From: Neoconidiobolus thromboides FSU 785
Taxonomy: Eukaryota > Entomophthoromycota > Entomophthoromycetes > Entomophthorales > Neoconidiobolaceae
Direction of reading: 5' to 3'
DNA: 64,000 bases
Assembly: GCA_025603075.1 (NCBI GenBank)
Contig: MU626268.1
Location: forward strand, 124,001 to 188,000
Part shown: positions 50,479 through 60,632 of the stretch, one piece after another
Numbering within the stretch: position 1 is the stretch's first letter
Layout of the letters: every line of letters begins with the position of its first letter
Translations under genes and position numbers: made by a program
The notes under the pieces: model-generated
What the model saw: the letters and a program-made list of their open reading frames with translations, nothing else
Told to the model about the DNA's origin: nothing
Databases searched by the model: none

Positions 50479-50805
50479 CTTATTATAAAATTAAGTTTAC
50501 ATCTATCAAAATTAAGCTGGTTTTTCAAAAATCTTATTAAACTGCTTATTTTAACTTTTGATATTTTGATGTGTTTTTATTTCCACTTTTATTTGTATTG
50601 CATCTATCTAAAATTTCTAATAAATATCCTTTCTCATGATTGGTTGATAAACCTACCAATCAGGTTCAAGCTAACCTTCACAATGAGTGATAAACTTCTC
50701 ATAATCTAATTTTTTTAATTCATATTATGACCAAACAAAATTAAAATCATTATCCCCTCCAACGATCAATAATATATATAATAATAATAATAGTAACAAT
50801 AACAA

Positions 50806-53800
50806 ATGAATTATTCCTTACTTGATCCATTTAATATTGGGTTTCCAGATCATATTAAATCCAAAATAGTGTTTACAAATGCAGTGAAATTGAAGTTTAA
50901 TCGTCTAGGTACCTATCTTGCAGCTGGCAATAATAGTGGGGAAGTTGGTATATTTTCTACTGATATATTTACACTAATTAAAAAAATTCAAATCAAAGAA
51001 TCATTTATAACTACGTTGAGGTAGGTTGTTCATTATTGTTAAAGGAATTTGTTTTTAATAAGTGAAATATTGTTTAGTTTTTCTCAAGATAATGAATATT
51101 TAGCTATTGGTACTAAAGAAGGTTATATATCTATTTTTAATTTAATATTGGAAAAAGAAATTTGTTTTATTGAACTAAATTATCCCATTATTGAATTGGA
51201 AATTATACCGGGAAAAAAGTAATTTTAATTTTTTTAAAAAGTTAAGTGGAACTAAATTAATACGTTTTTAATATTTAGAAGTTTAGTTTTTGTTTTGACT
51301 AGAGAATTAGATCCTTTGATTTTAGATATTAAGAGTGATGTTCCAATTCAAACTTATTTAAAAGCAGAGTCGGAGCAAATTTTAGATATTGATTCTCAAA
51401 GATGGTGTGAGTAAGTTATTTCTTTATTATAAAGATTCAAAATATAAATTAAAAAATATTCACAAATATTAGTAAACTTAATTTGAGCTCTATCTAATCT
51501 ATTTTTATTAGTCAAATGTTTGATTTTACTTCCGGTTGTATTGATCGGTTAGGAAAATTTTTAATAGTTGGAACAAGTAAAGGTTTATTAGCAGTTTATC
51601 ATTTTGAAAGTGAGCGTTATGTACATATTGAAAGGAATTCAAGGACAACCATAAAACAAGTATTATTTAATAAAAATTTAAGGTAAAATTTATTTCTATT
51701 ATTAAATAATAATAATTTAATTTAATTTAATTTATATAGTGAAATTTTATTAAATTGTAAAAATCATATTAAAGTAGTTAAATTTAATATTGAATTAATT
51801 GAAAATGAAAATATCAAAGTATCATTCAATTATACAACAAAATATCAAAATCATCTTGATGCAGGAGAATGGCAGTATTGTAATTTTGATAATACAGGGG
51901 ATTATATAGTAGGAGTCTCAGACAAAGATATAGATCGTAAAATACATATATGGGAAAGAAGTTCTGCTCAATTACATTCGTTATTAGTTGGACCAGGAAA
52001 TAAAGTATATGATTTAGTTTGGCATCCGTTAGCACCCACATTAGCCTCTTTAGGTATCAACGGTAAAATTTGGTTTTGGGCACCCACTTATTCACAAAAA
52101 TGGTCTGGATTTTCACCCTTTTTTTCTGAATTAACACAAAATTTAGTATTTAGAGAACCTGAAAATGCATATGATTTACCTTATTCTCACAAAAGTCACC
52201 AAAGGCATGATTCTACTAAAAAATCGTCACCTAAATATAAAGGTAATAGATTAGATACTAATGAAGAAGATGATATTATTGTTGATGTTTGTACTATTGA
52301 TAATCCATTTTCATTGAGTTTAAATCATGATTTCAAAGGTAATTTAAATCAAATTAATTATGATGAAGCATTTGAATTACCTTTGATACCTATTACCGAA
52401 AATATTACATCGCCGGAGTTAAAGGATGAAAATAAATTAAATTTAGAAAATGAAGAACAAACAGATTTAGAAAATGAGAAGCATTTTGAATCTAATAACA
52501 ATAATAACAATAAATTATCAACTCAATCACCAGCTTCTTTGTCAAATGAAAATGATATTATAAAGGAAAATATTATTAAAGATAATTTACTTGATAATAG
52601 TGAATATATTAAAAAAGAAGATGTATTAAAAGATTCAAATGAAAGTGATAAAGTAACAGATGTCATGAAAGAAACAAAAACAAAAATAGAAACAGAAACA
52701 GAAGTAATAGTTTCTAATAATAACGAAAAGAATCAAGATGAAACAACGTATAAGAGATCGCTGTACAATCATTATGATAGCAATGAAAGAATAGATTATA
52801 ATAATCGACGTAGTCCGATAGAAGATTATAATTATAGAAGCTCCTATTATAAAGATAGATATGAAAGAGATTACTATGATAGTTATTATTCTAATCGTCA
52901 ATCATATGATTATCGAAAATATAATAGGGAACGATATAATTTACCTCCAAGAAATCGACATAGATCAAGTTATTATCAATCTAATAGATATTTTAATGGA
53001 GATCATTATAGTCCACAAAGAGATAATGATAGATATGATTATAATGATTTAAGAGATAATAGAAATACATCTGATAAATACAATAATAATAGGGATTACT
53101 ATAATCAACAAGATAACTATAGTAGAAATGATAAATTTTATTACAATTCAAGATACGAAGATAGAAATTATTATAAAGATAATTTAGAAGATAACTATGA
53201 ATTTGATGAGAAAGAGAATAAAACTAAACAACAAAACTCACCTTATAACATCAATAATAGTAATAAACAATCTTATTATGATGATTATAATTATCGAAAA
53301 AGAAGTTCAATAAATGAAACCCATAATAATAATGAAGAAGATGTAAATAATATTGATTATTCAAAAAGTTCTTATGGTGCATTATCAAAAGAAATATACT
53401 CTAATTTCAAATATAAAACAAGGGATGATAGTTATTATAATAAGAAATATAAAGAATATAATGATGAAGAGGATAAAAAAGAGAAAGAAAAACAAAAAGA
53501 AAAAGAGAAAGCTAATTTGAATAAAGAAGAGAATATCAAAAGTGATGAGGGAGAATATTCAGAAGAAGGAATTATTGATGATAACAAAAAAGAAAATCAT
53601 CAAATTGATGAAGAAAATGAAAAGAATCAAGAACATATTAACAAAGATAAAAAGATAGATGAACTTGATAGTTTTAAGAAGGATCATCTTGTTAATAAAA
53701 TCGAAGCTTCAATCATAGTCAATGAAAATCAAGATAATAAAGATATCGTTGAATCAACTAACACCAACATCAATACTAATAAAATGGAAGAATCAAAAAT

Positions 53801-54065
53801 TAATTTAGATATTAATGATACTACTACTACCACTACTACTACTATTCCAATTAATACCTCTATAATTAGTAAATTTTATTCGCCTAATAAAAAACAAGTT
53901 AAAGGAAGTGGGTTATTTATACTAAAAAACAAACAAAATCCATTAAGTAATAGTAATAATTTATCTCATGGAATTGGGAGTAGTAATGTTGTTGTTCAAC
54001 GTAGTAAAGCAGTCCAAGAAGCTTTTGAAGATGGGGAAATTGAAGAGGGAGAAATTGAAGAATAA
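50806..54065 (+). CDS. SWD1: Swd1/RBBP5-type WD40 subunit of COMPASS with long disordered tail, 994 aa
   Basis: Five exons: 50806-51020, 51078-51218, 51279-51410, 51512-51682 and 51740-54065. The WD40 propeller occupies about residues 1-400. The start NYSLLDPFNIGFPDHI, then LKFNRLGTYLAAGNNSGEV, FSQDNEYLAIGTKEGYIS, TSGCIDRLGKFLIVGTSKG, GDYIVGVSDKDIDRKIHIWE, LVWHPLAPTLASLGINGKIW and the WSGFSPFFSELTQN exit segment match Swd1/RBBP5. That subunit scaffolds the Set1/MLL complex, which methylates histone H3 Lys4. The C-terminal 580 residues are unusual: Asn/Glu/Asp-rich, with a run of Tyr-Arg-Asn units (about residues 550-700), then EK-rich stretches, a Thr run, and the end FEDGEIEEGEIEE. Normal RBBP5 is about half this length. 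Confidence 0.88.
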
Positions 54066-54394
54066 GTTTGAATTAATAAATATTTAAGTTTTGAGAATTT
54101 TTGATTGAAATATAAGTTGCATCTCCACTTTTTTATTGTTGTTATTGCTATTGTTATTGAAAGTCGTTAAATTTTATGAGATGGAGGAGCTTTTTTATAA
54201 ACATTAAGTGATTAGTAGTTAATAATTAATCAATTAATTAATTAATATTAGTTAACTGAAGAATTTAATATTTACAATAAAACAAATATTGTTTGATTTT
54301 AATTACTTTTTCAGTTACTATCCTATTTGATATTTTAAATAAATTGAAATTATAAAGCTAACTCTAATAATATTCCAATTCTAATAACCTTTAA

Positions 54395-55508
54395 TTAGTG
54401 AAAGGGAGGTAACCCAAATAACTCAGGTTGAAACTCTTCCATTGAAGTTAAAATTTGAGTTGCACCGATATCACTACCTGCCATTTCTAAAAGTTTAGGA
54501 TCTGGGATCCAAATGGTCTATAAATTTAACATTAATTTTTCAATAATAAAATAAAATAAAGTGGAAAAAGTTCTTACTTTCATTTGAGCATTAACACCCG
54601 CTTGAACTCCCGGTATAGCATCTTCAAAAACTAAACATTTTTTGGAATCTTTAGCTCCCAATTGTTGAGCCGCTTCTAAAAATATATCTGGGGCGGGTTT
54701 ACCATGTAATACATTGGGATTATCACCACAAATAATTTGATCAAATAAACTAAAGAGTTCTTGATTATTTTGAGATTTGACTAAAAATGCTTTGTGATGG
54801 GAACTGGTGGCTACCTAATTGAAGAGAGGATTACTGACTATGGAGGGAGGGAGATACAAAATAATGAAACTTACTGCAATAGGTATTTTATGTTGTTTTA
54901 AATGTTTTATTAATCGCTAGAGTTTGAAGTTTGAGATGTTAATTTTATAATTGAACAGAATGAACAAATATAATGTTATTACCATAACACCAGGTAATGG
55001 TTTACAATGTGGAAATTTTTCATTCTATATTAATATTAATATTAATATTTGTTTAATATTTATTAGATAATAGTTATAAATAATAATTTACTTGTAATCG
55101 GTTTCTTTCAGTTAAATATTCCTCTGCTGTTATGGGTAAATTATGGGTGTCAATAAATAATTTAGTAGCCTAGAACGATGGGAATATTAGTTTTATAATT
55201 CTAAAAACAGATGAAATACTATTTTATTTATTTTACATCTTTTTGATTTCTACCCATCATTTGAGCTTTCAATTCCCAAGTAAACTCTTTCCCATAGCGA
55301 CTAAGGATTTCATCTATGTACAAAAATATATTACTATTTTATAATCTAGTATTGGTAATTGATTTTACTTGATACTTCGGAATATACTCGTTCAGTATCC
55401 TATAGAATTTGAATTAATTGTTATTTAATCAGAAGATTTCAATTTTACAAGTAATAAACCATCCATATCAAAGATACAATATTGAATTGAGTTATCCGAT
55501 TCGGTCAT
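54395..55508 (-). CDS. HAD-superfamily sugar/nucleoside phosphatase (HDHD1/Gpp-Dog type), 229 aa
   Basis: Eight short minus-strand exons, none obvious alone: 55508-55449, 55399-55369, 55313-55237, 55169-55092, 55024-54983, 54916-54875, 54814-54578 and 54517-54395. All phases agree. HAD motif I is FDMDGLLLDTE across intron 1 (catalytic Asp pair DMD). A four-helix cap domain of subtype C1 follows (LSRYGKEFTWELKAQMMGRNQ). Motif II is VATSSHH, motif III is GKPAPDIFLEAA, motif IV is CLVFEDAIPGVQAGVNAQM. Relatives include pseudouridine 5'-phosphatase (PUDP/HDHD1) and yeast Gpp1/Dog2; the overall pattern, with MGRNQKD, is nearest PUDP. The exact substrate is not set by the sequence. Confidence 0.9.
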
Positions 55509-56523
55509 CTTGAATTTTATGAAAGAAAAAAACAATCAATAATCAATTTACATTCTTATTAAATTGATAATTTATTCGCTTTAATTTAGAAATTAATCTT
55601 AAATTTAATTTATTACAATAATATATCATGTTTTTAGTATGTATGTGGACTAAATAAGCTCTCATTTAAGAGCTTTAATTGATTCATTAAGCGCTATCTA
55701 GACACAAGAATTCCATTATTGATTCGAAAAAACATTACTACATAAAACATGTTTGAACTAAAATAACGAAATAATTTCGGTTTTAGAAATTCGAATTATT
55801 GAATTAATACTGTTTTTGGAATCGAGTATTTCTAATATAGAAAAATCGCTTTATAGTCCTCATGTTGAACTAAAGCTGCTATTCGATTCTATGTTAAAAA
55901 TATATAAAATGAAGATTGTATATGGGGATGTATTTTTGTGTTTAAGGATTTTACTAACAAATTTTCTGCTCCAAATAGTGCTTAGAAAATGGAAAAGTAA
56001 TGAAACCAAAAAAACATCTCCCTATTATCTTGATTGTTCTATATTGAATTTTTTAAATGATTAGAAACTATTACTTTTTATTAAAATTAATTTGAGTTAT
56101 TTCTTTATTGGTGTTTTTTATATATACAAGTTTGAATATATTTATTATCTTAATATAAACAATACAGAAATTATTCAAAATAATATATAGTTATTTAAAT
56201 ATTAGCATTAGTAGATAGTAATATATTAAATTTATAAAATTGAAATTAATTGAAATTAGACGCTGCGAAATTTGAACTAAATTTAAATTTTGAACTCAAA
56301 AAAGAATAAAATTAAATCTGTAATAAGAGTAATAAGCTTCTTACAAAAATCAAGGTAAGGCTTGGGTCCTATTATATACCATGTCACATCCATTAAAGAA
56401 TCAATATTGATTTCAACCAAGAAAATAAATTATGTTGGCAATAAATTAACTTTCTTTTTTATTAGCTTGTCTTTAAATTCGGGAGGACCCCTTGAACACA
56501 AGTATTATAAATAATTAACCAAG
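55509..56523. other. intergenic, one repeat copy
   Basis: Divergent spacer between the HAD phosphatase and the P0 gene, holding foldback copy 15. AT-rich, no exon seen. Confidence 0.55.
55924..56022 (+). mobile_element. foldback MITE copy 15 (forward)
   Basis: 99 bp, GGGGATGTATTT to ACATCTCC, with core CCAAATAGTGCTTAG. Confidence 0.87.
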
Positions 56524-57611
56524 ATGTCAAAGGGAGACAAAAAGAATGCCTATTTCGCTAAGCTTCGTCAGCTTTTTGATGAATACACTTCCGTATTCGT
56601 TGTCAACGTTGATAATGTAACTTCTAACCAAATGCATCAAACTCGTGCTTCTTTACGTAAAGATGCCGTTATTCTTATGGGTAAAAACACTATGATCCGT
56701 CGTGCCATGAAGAATTTCTTACCAGAACTTCCACAACTCGAAAAATTACTTCCATTCGTTAGAGGTAATATTGGTTTCGTATTCACTAACTCCGACCTTA
56801 AATCTGTTCGTGATGTTATCCTTGCCAATAAGATTGCTGCTCCAGCTAAAGCTGGAACTATTGCTCCAGTTGATGTCTTTATCCCAGCTGGTAACACTGG
56901 TATGGAACCTGGTAAGACCTCTTTCTTCCAAGCTTTAGGTGTCCCAACCAAGATTACCAAGGGTACCATTGAAATTATCAATGAAGTCCACATTGTCAAG
57001 AAGGATACCAAAGTTGGTCCATCTGAAGCCATTCTTCTTAACATGATGAAGATCTCTCCATTCACTTACGGTCTTACCGTTATTCAAGTTTACTCTGATG
57101 GTAACAACTTCCCATCTTCCGTTCTTGATATTGATGATGAAACCCTTCTTAAGGCTTTCTTCTCTGGTGTATCTTCAGTTGCCGCTATTTCTCTTGCTAT
57201 TGAATTCCCAACTGTTGCTTCAGTACCTCACTCTCTTGTCAATGTATACAAGAATGTTCTTGCTGTTTCCGTTGAAACTGAGTACACTTTCCCAGGTTCT
57301 GAAAAGGTAATTTATTTTTTTCTATTTTATTTGATATTTCAAATGATGAACTATAATTCTTTGAACTTTGTTTTGATATTTAAAAACACACACTCTAATT
57401 TTTTCCTGATCATATTGTTGTTTTTTAAATAATGTGAGAATTTGTTTATTTACTTTTTTATTTTTAGATCAAGGCTTACTTAGCTGATCCATCTGCTTTC
57501 GCTGCTGCCGCTCCAGCTGCTACTGAAACCGCTGCCGCTGCCGCTGCTCCAGCTGCCGTTGAAGAAGAAGAAGATTCAGATGAAGATGCTGACTTCGATC
57601 TTTTCGATTAA
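56524..57611 (+). CDS. RPP0: 60S acidic ribosomal protein P0 (uL10), 308 aa
   Basis: Two exons, 56524-57306 and 57468-57611, around a 161-nt intron, longer than most here. P0 is the base of the ribosomal stalk, holding P1/P2 dimers and recruiting elongation factors. Marks: [104 protein letters not shown], then an Ala-rich hinge and the acidic tail [16 protein letters not shown], which ends in the LFD motif of stalk proteins. Codon use is markedly richer in C-ending codons than in the rest of the window, as expected of a very highly expressed gene. Confidence 0.97.
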
Positions 57612-58382
57612 GCACTTGATTAAAAATATTTAATCTTTTAATAGCATTTTCATTTATGAATTGTTAAACAATTTATTTTTCAAAACTTTTAATTTTCAGA
57701 TCCTTTGTAATATTGCTATAAGTTCATTTACAATAAATATGGTAGATGATTGATTTATTAAGAACCTTCTATCATTTAAGATATACATTGAGTTAAAATG
57801 GCTTGATTACTCTAATATTTGGCATAAAAATTTAAAGTTTAATCTATGAGAGATTAATTTCTAATATATAAAAGCCATAGCTAAAACTATTGTTAATGTA
57901 AAGCAATGAATGTCTTATCTATAAGTTGAATACTAATTCTACAATTATAATATCAAATTCTCTAATGTAATATAGCTATTTTTAGATTGAAATTTTAATT
58001 TAATTTACAACTATTTTTAAATTAAATATTTGTCAATTTAAAACTCCAACTGTGACTATTATCTTCTCTTAATAAATCTGCCACTTAGAAATTTCTTTTA
58101 AGCCAATCTTATACTTCCACTAGATTTTGAATTCAGCAAACCAATCAAGGAAGATTATCTATTGAGTGGAAATTAATGATTTGATACAAAAGTTTGGAAA
58201 GTAGTAGGAGAATTTTAACAGCAACCAATTGGGAGTATATAAAACTTAATATTCACATCAAAATTCAAATTAAAAAAAATCTTAAAAATTGCTTTTTTAG
58301 CAATTTAAATTTAAATTCTATTTAACAAACAGCAACACTTATTTTATCTCTATTACTTATTTAATCAGGTCAAGGAAACGCC
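57612..58382. other. intergenic; HAC1 promoter and leader
   Basis: Spacer between P0 and the bZIP gene. CCAAT at 58225-58229 and TATATAAAA at 58236-58244 lie about 140 bp before the ATG at 58383. No exon is seen. Confidence 0.5.
58225..58244 (+). promoter_or_regulatory. CCAAT and TATA-like elements of the bZIP gene
   Basis: CCAAT at 58225-58229 followed closely by TATATAAAA at 58236-58244. The unusual closeness of the two is noted; chance matches are common in AT-rich DNA. Confidence 0.42.
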
Positions 58383-59278
58383 ATGTTCACTTCAGACTAT
58401 TCACAACCTATCACAAGCAATTGGTCTTTAGAGGACATGGTAGCCCTAGGACAAAACTATGACACCGATAATTATGCACAATACAACAACAATTTATTCA
58501 TTAACCCCAGCCCACAATTACCCTTGTCAGATCACTCCAATCCTATTGTAACCTCAGCCCCTTATTCTTTTGACCCAGTTTCAACAGAACTTATGAATAT
58601 GTCCCAACCAGACTATAACTCTAATCTTTCTGCTTTATTACCAAGCACCGCCTTTGACCATGGCACTCCTAATGCTATGACTGAGTCCATTGCTTTAGGT
58701 AGTGAATCTAGAGACTATTCTACTAGTCCTAGTGAGCTTCCAGAACCCATCAAATTGAAGCCAGGACGTAAACGTAAAGATGAAAAAGTTGATCGAGAAG
58801 CTTTAAAGCGTGATCGTATGATTCGTAACCGTTTAGCCGCCCAAAGATCTAGAGAGCGTAAACGTAAAGAAGTGATTTCAGTTGAAAAAGAGAATTTACA
58901 GTTAAAGGATCGCAATAAGGAGTTAGAGACCAGAGTAAGTACGTTAGAAGCATCCAATCTTGCCTTAATGGAAAGGTTGGATGCCCTTTCGCGTCAGATG
59001 CAAGCTATGCAAGGCCAAATGCAAATGAACAATTTAGGCTCGGTACTTTTCAATCGTTTCGGCGAGACAGCAGCGCTCGTTGATAGGGGCTTTTTACCCC
59101 GTTCCCAGCAGCGGAAGCGATTGAACCAGTATCTAGTACTTCATTATCAAATACTATTAGCCATGCAAACAATGCTTCGGACTTACTTCCTGGTTTGGTG
59201 GACAACCCGTTTATGGGTCATCTCTTCGATCTCCAATGGCCCTCCATTAACGGAGGATATTCTGTGCTTGATAACTAG
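58383..59278 (+). CDS. HAC1: HAC1/XBP1-type bZIP factor, IRE1-spliced form, 285 aa
   Basis: The frame 58383-59070 joined to 59109-59278 after loss of the proposed 38-nt intron. The bZIP domain is at about residues 130-200: basic region RNRLAAQRSRERKR (Asn149 to Arg157 spacing as in HAC1/XBP1), then a leucine zipper (ENLQLKDRNKELETRVSTLE). Before it is a Ser/Pro/Asp-rich N-terminus. The new C-terminus after splicing reads ETAAEAIEPVSS ... SDLLPGLVDNPF, MGHLFDLQWPSING and ends VLDN. It is acidic and hydrophobic like an activation domain and stops at TAG 59278. HAC1/XBP1 factors switch on the unfolded-protein response when IRE1 splices their mRNA in the cytoplasm. The bZIP is seen; the splicing is inferred from the site pair. 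Confidence 0.8.
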
Positions 59279-59420
59279 TGAAGGCAATGAATTTAATTTT
59301 CATACCGTTTCTAAATATCTAGCTAAGTTGGAACCTACTGAGATTGAAGTAGAATTTAAAGACTTTGACCTTGAAGCTAGGGCCAGCTTAAATTTTCCTC
59401 AAAAATGGCTCCCGCCATAA
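58383..59420 (+). CDS. unspliced frame of the HAC1/XBP1-type gene, 345 aa
   Basis: If the 38-nt segment is kept, translation runs on to 59420. Residues 1-229 are shared with the spliced form. After that comes a hydrophobic, Trp/Leu-rich stretch at about residues 249-283 (YLVLHYQILLAMQTM, then YFLVWWTTRLWVI), a short acidic segment (EPTEIEVEFKDFDLE) and an end FPQKWLPP. Animal XBP1u has a hydrophobic region that holds its mRNA at the ER, and a translation pause near its C-terminus. The resemblance is suggestive only. Against it, a hydrophobic stretch can arise by chance from a shifted frame. The region 59109-59278 is open in two frames. Confidence 0.6.
   Translation: MFTSDYSQPITSNWSLEDMVALGQNYDTDNYAQYNNNLFINPSPQLPLSDHSNPIVTSAPYSFDPVSTELMNMSQPDYNSNLSALLPSTAFDHGTPNAMTESIALGSESRDYSTSPSELPEPIKLKPGRKRKDEKVDREALKRDRMIRNRLAAQRSRERKRKEVISVEKENLQLKDRNKELETRVSTLEASNLALMERLDALSRQMQAMQGQMQMNNLGSVLFNRFGETAALVDRGFLPRSQQRKRLNQYLVLHYQILLAMQTMLRTYFLVWWTTRLWVISSISNGPPLTEDILCLITSEGNEFNFHTVSKYLAKLEPTEIEVEFKDFDLEARASLNFPQKWLPP
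59071..59108 (+). other. proposed IRE1-type non-conventional intron, 38 nt
   Basis: The two boundaries each sit in a CAGCAGC heptamer (59068-59074 and 59106-59112), matching the IRE1 loop consensus CNG|CAGC with cleavage after the third base. The left heptamer is flanked by CGAG and CTCG (with one A-G mismatch between stem and loop). The right one is flanked by TTCC and GGAA, giving an exact 7-nt loop. The segment lacks GT...AG. Its length, 38, is 3n+2, like 26 in animal XBP1 and 20 in filamentous fungi, so removal shifts the frame. Confidence 0.8.
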
Positions 59421-59675
59421 CTTTGCTTAAATCTTCTCTTAAAAGTACTCAATTAATTGTAGTGCTCTATATTGTTGTATTAACTGTTATCTTTGTTAAT
59501 CCTATGGCTACCATATTAAACTTAATAAAGAAATGCTTCTTAAATATAACATTTTTGATTTTATACTAGTAAAATTTATAAATAATATTGGTTATTATTT
59601 ATTATTAAAAGAATAGGGGCTTTATTAGATAAAATAAGTTAGTGTTAAAAAGAGTGAAATAAAATTTAAATAAGA

Positions 59676-60263
59676 TTAAGACCAACCACAATAATCAGTT
59701 AACTTTTGAATGAGAGTTTGAGGATCAAACACATTATTATAGTACAAGGTAGGTAATCTACTTGTATCTGACCTGAACTCATCAAACATTTTTCGATTAC
59801 ATGAAGTGCAAATACTTTTTCCAGCTCTTATACCAATATTATTAATATTAACTTCCAACTGCGTTGATATCCTTCTAAAATCATTAAGACACAAAGTTTT
59901 TCCATCATCTCCTAAACCACATACAACGCTTGCTGCTTTAGTATCTGCCCACTTTGAATACGCTTCATAATTGTGCGTTAAAATAGAAGCTCCTTGACCA
60001 ATTCCAAGTTTGCAATGTTGATTAATATAGCTTGATGCATTAATTGTGGCTTCAAGACAAGTACTACTACAGACTGTGGTTAAACTGGTTAGGTAGAGAG
60101 TAGACTCGCCGTAACAATAGTCTAGGATCGGGTATTGTTTTTGAACTTCATCTTTGAGGTTAGAACGATCACACTGACTGTTTTCTATACCTCTTAAATC
60201 GCTACCAAATTGAGAGCTTTCAAGGAAGGTGATGAAGATGAATAACAAATAGATAAATAACAT
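59676..60263 (-). CDS. small secreted Cys-rich protein, 195 aa
   Basis: Single exon, 195 codons. MLFIYLLFIFITFLESSQ is a signal peptide. The mature part has about a dozen cysteines (SQCDRS, DYCYGE, TVCSSTCLEA, QHCKLG, VVCGLG, TLCLND, SICTSCNRK, DYCGWS), enough for several disulphides, and little else. No enzyme motif is recognised. Proteins of this layout are common in the secretomes of early-diverging fungi, often as large families of unknown role. Convergent with the bZIP gene, whose unspliced frame ends 255 bp away. Confidence 0.85.
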   Translation of the reverse strand: MLFIYLLFIFITFLESSQFGSDLRGIENSQCDRSNLKDEVQKQYPILDYCYGESTLYLTSLTTVCSSTCLEATINASSYINQHCKLGIGQGASILTHNYEAYSKWADTKAASVVCGLGDDGKTLCLNDFRRISTQLEVNINNIGIRAGKSICTSCNRKMFDEFRSDTSRLPTLYYNNVFDPQTLIQKLTDYCGWS

Positions 60264-60632
60264 GCTGATACTTGGTTTTAATGACTAAAGTATAAAGTAT
60301 AAGAACTAAGTTTGAAATAATTTAGTTAAATAATTTTCATTTATACACTTACAATTTAAGGTTCAGTTTACTTATAATTGGTATAGTTTATTTTAACGAC
60401 TAAATATGGGTTAGTTCAAACTTAGTTGTTAAACGTTGGGTTTAATAAACTACTACCAATGATATTCAAACTAGACTTAATGAATGTCATAATTCAATCT
60501 CATTATTATAAAATTAATAAGAGTATAGTTTTCGAACCAAAAAAATAAAACTATAAAACTGGATGTTAAAATTATTAAATATTTTAATTATATTTAATAA
60601 ATAAATAAGTTTGTAACCTTTACAAACTCTTC
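60264..60632. other. intergenic
   Basis: Promoter region of the Cys-rich gene; AT-rich, nothing else seen. Confidence 0.5.

Larger units (their letters stand above)
48476..50805. other. intergenic, 2.3 kb, two repeat copies
   Basis: Divergent spacer between the GDPD and Swd1 genes. A TATTTATA string (TATAAATA on the minus strand, 48535-48542) lies 60 bp before the GDPD start. Foldback copies at 49656 and 50380 face opposite ways. No exon seen. Confidence 0.55.

Noticed and set aside
50443-50709. Plus-strand 88-codon frame near 50443 as a gene
   Set aside because: It starts inside a foldback copy and has the Leu/Ile/Lys-only composition of translated AT-rich DNA.
56637-57065. 142-codon minus-strand frame inside the P0 gene
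   Set aside because: It is an antisense shadow of the strongly codon-biased P0 exon.
59071-59108. Sequencing or assembly frameshift as the reason for two open frames in the bZIP gene
   Set aside because: A single indel would not create two matching CAGCAGC loops with flanking stems exactly at the frame change; still, raw reads should be looked at.
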